Below are positions 63,589-64,000 of a DNA stretch of 64,000 nucleotides, piece by piece; positions within the stretch are counted from its first letter, which is position 1; each line of letters begins with the position of its first letter. This stretch comes from Neobacillus dielmonensis (lineage in GTDB: Bacteria; Bacillota; Bacilli; Bacillales; Cytobacillaceae). Both the position numbers and the translations under genes were made by a program. The notes beneath the pieces are model-generated. The model did no database searches. It was not told the origin of the DNA and saw only the letters and a list, made by a program, of their open reading frames with translations. The stretch spans positions 117,752-181,751 of the forward strand of contig NZ_HG942076.1 of NCBI RefSeq assembly GCF_000612665.1. The letters are read 5' to 3'.

Positions 63589-63741
63589 GTGGCAGAATCA
63601 GGAATGAAACGGGATCAAACAAGAGAACAAATTGAGAAACACGACAAAAGGAATGATATTGAATTAGGCAATGAATATCAGATCGGAAACACAGGCTCAC
63701 AAAGCCAGAAAAAAAGCGGACGCCAAGTCAATAAAAAATAA
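63589..63741 (+). CDS. Small hydrophilic protein, 50 residues
   Basis: A GTG-initiated frame that translates as MAESGMKRDQTREQIEKHD and so on, ending in a basic QKKSGRQVNKK tail. It is rich in K, Q, N and E with no hydrophobic segment, like many small Bacillus spore or stress proteins. The ribosome site (GAGATGG) is mediocre. I do not recognise a family. It is the only coding candidate between the terminator at 63502 and the repeats at the window end. Confidence 0.5.
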   Translation: MAESGMKRDQTREQIEKHDKRNDIELGNEYQIGNTGSQSQKKSGRQVNKK

Positions 63742-63837
63742 CAAACAGAACTCCTTTTAAAGGGTTGCAACTGCTTTTACATTAATTGACTACCAGACGG
63801 AAGTAGTAGCTTATTGTATTATACGATTGCTTGAGAA

Positions 63838-64000
63838 AACCACCCGTCCGGTCGCTACTAGCTTTTATAAACGACCGGACGCTTGGAAAAACCGCCAGCC
63901 CGGTCACTTATAGCCTTTATAAACGACCGGTCGCTCAGAAAAATCGCCAGCTCGGGCATTTATAGCCTTTATAAATAACCGACCGACCGGAAAAAACGCC
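63838..64000. repeat. Tandem repeats of about 58 bp, cut by the window edge
   Basis: Units carry CGGTCGCT, then TAGCCTTTATAAACGACCGG, then GCTCAGAAAAATCGCC. Three units are visible and the array continues past the window. Internal CGACCGG/CCGGTCG complementarity gives hairpins. Related in design to the array at 25325-25550. Confidence 0.75.

Overview
The window looks like chromosome from a low-GC, spore-forming Bacillaceae bacterium (Bacillus/Neobacillus-like). The evidence is strong AGGAGG-type ribosome binding sites, frequent TTG/GTG starts, perfect CcpA cre sites, a YitT-family protein, a DUF2187 (YkvS-like) protein, a SpoVK/CbbX-like AAA ATPase, a decayed GerA-type germinant receptor gene and many dispersed intergenic repeats. 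I see no rRNA, tRNA, CRISPR array or transposase.

Region 1 (about 1-29.5 kb) is a large carbohydrate-catabolism locus. A minus-strand operon (10133 down to 79) encodes an NAD-dependent epimerase-like protein, a DHDPS-family aldolase, an MDR dehydrogenase, a GH20 hexosaminidase, a GH1 beta-glucosidase, two Gfo/Idh/MocA oxidoreductases and an FAD oxidoreductase. Divergent to it is an unusual regulator (10367-11722): an N-terminal sensor-like domain, a GGDEF-type domain with an intact GGEEF motif, and a C-terminal winged helix. A second minus-strand operon (16011 down to 11788) encodes a CUT1 sugar ABC importer without its own ATPase, plus a third Gfo/Idh/MocA protein. Then come a GNAT enzyme, a DUF624/YesL-like protein, a second FAD oxidoreductase and three secreted beta-propeller paralogues. 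The two operon promoters carry the same spaced motif, GAC-N13-GTC, in the same register on the -35 box. A perfect 11-bp inverted repeat with the same spacing lies just ahead of the regulator gene. I infer a local regulon for an oxidative glycoside-degradation pathway: extracellular binding or processing, import, deglycosylation, and oxidation/aldol cleavage.

Region 2 (29.6-54.2 kb) is mixed housekeeping and envelope functions: YitT, two glycerophosphodiester phosphodiesterases, an MMPL exporter with its MarR regulator, the GerA remnant, an AAA ATPase, an N-acetylmuramoyl-L-alanine amidase, a zinc-ribbon/YARHG protein, an old-yellow-enzyme-type Fe-S flavoenzyme, an M24-fold protein, a large secreted LCAT-type lipase, and a frameshifted MFS exporter facing a MerR regulator across a classical 19-bp-spacer promoter. 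The intergenic spaces hold at least eleven copies of a short repeat with the core GAACCGTCCCC.

Region 3 (54.5-63.8 kb) is the best candidate for an undescribed system. A tight minus-strand operon encodes a long coiled-coil protein with a GrpE-like C-terminal head, a 954-residue Hsp70/actin-fold ATPase with a large unique N-terminal domain, a 1007-residue HerA/DUF87-type ATPase with a Ser/Thr-rich linker, a glycine/alanine-rich hydrophobic protein and a small acidic protein. A divergent gene encodes another glycine-rich amphipathic protein. This combination suggests a chaperone-coupled translocation, assembly or immunity machine; the function is inference.
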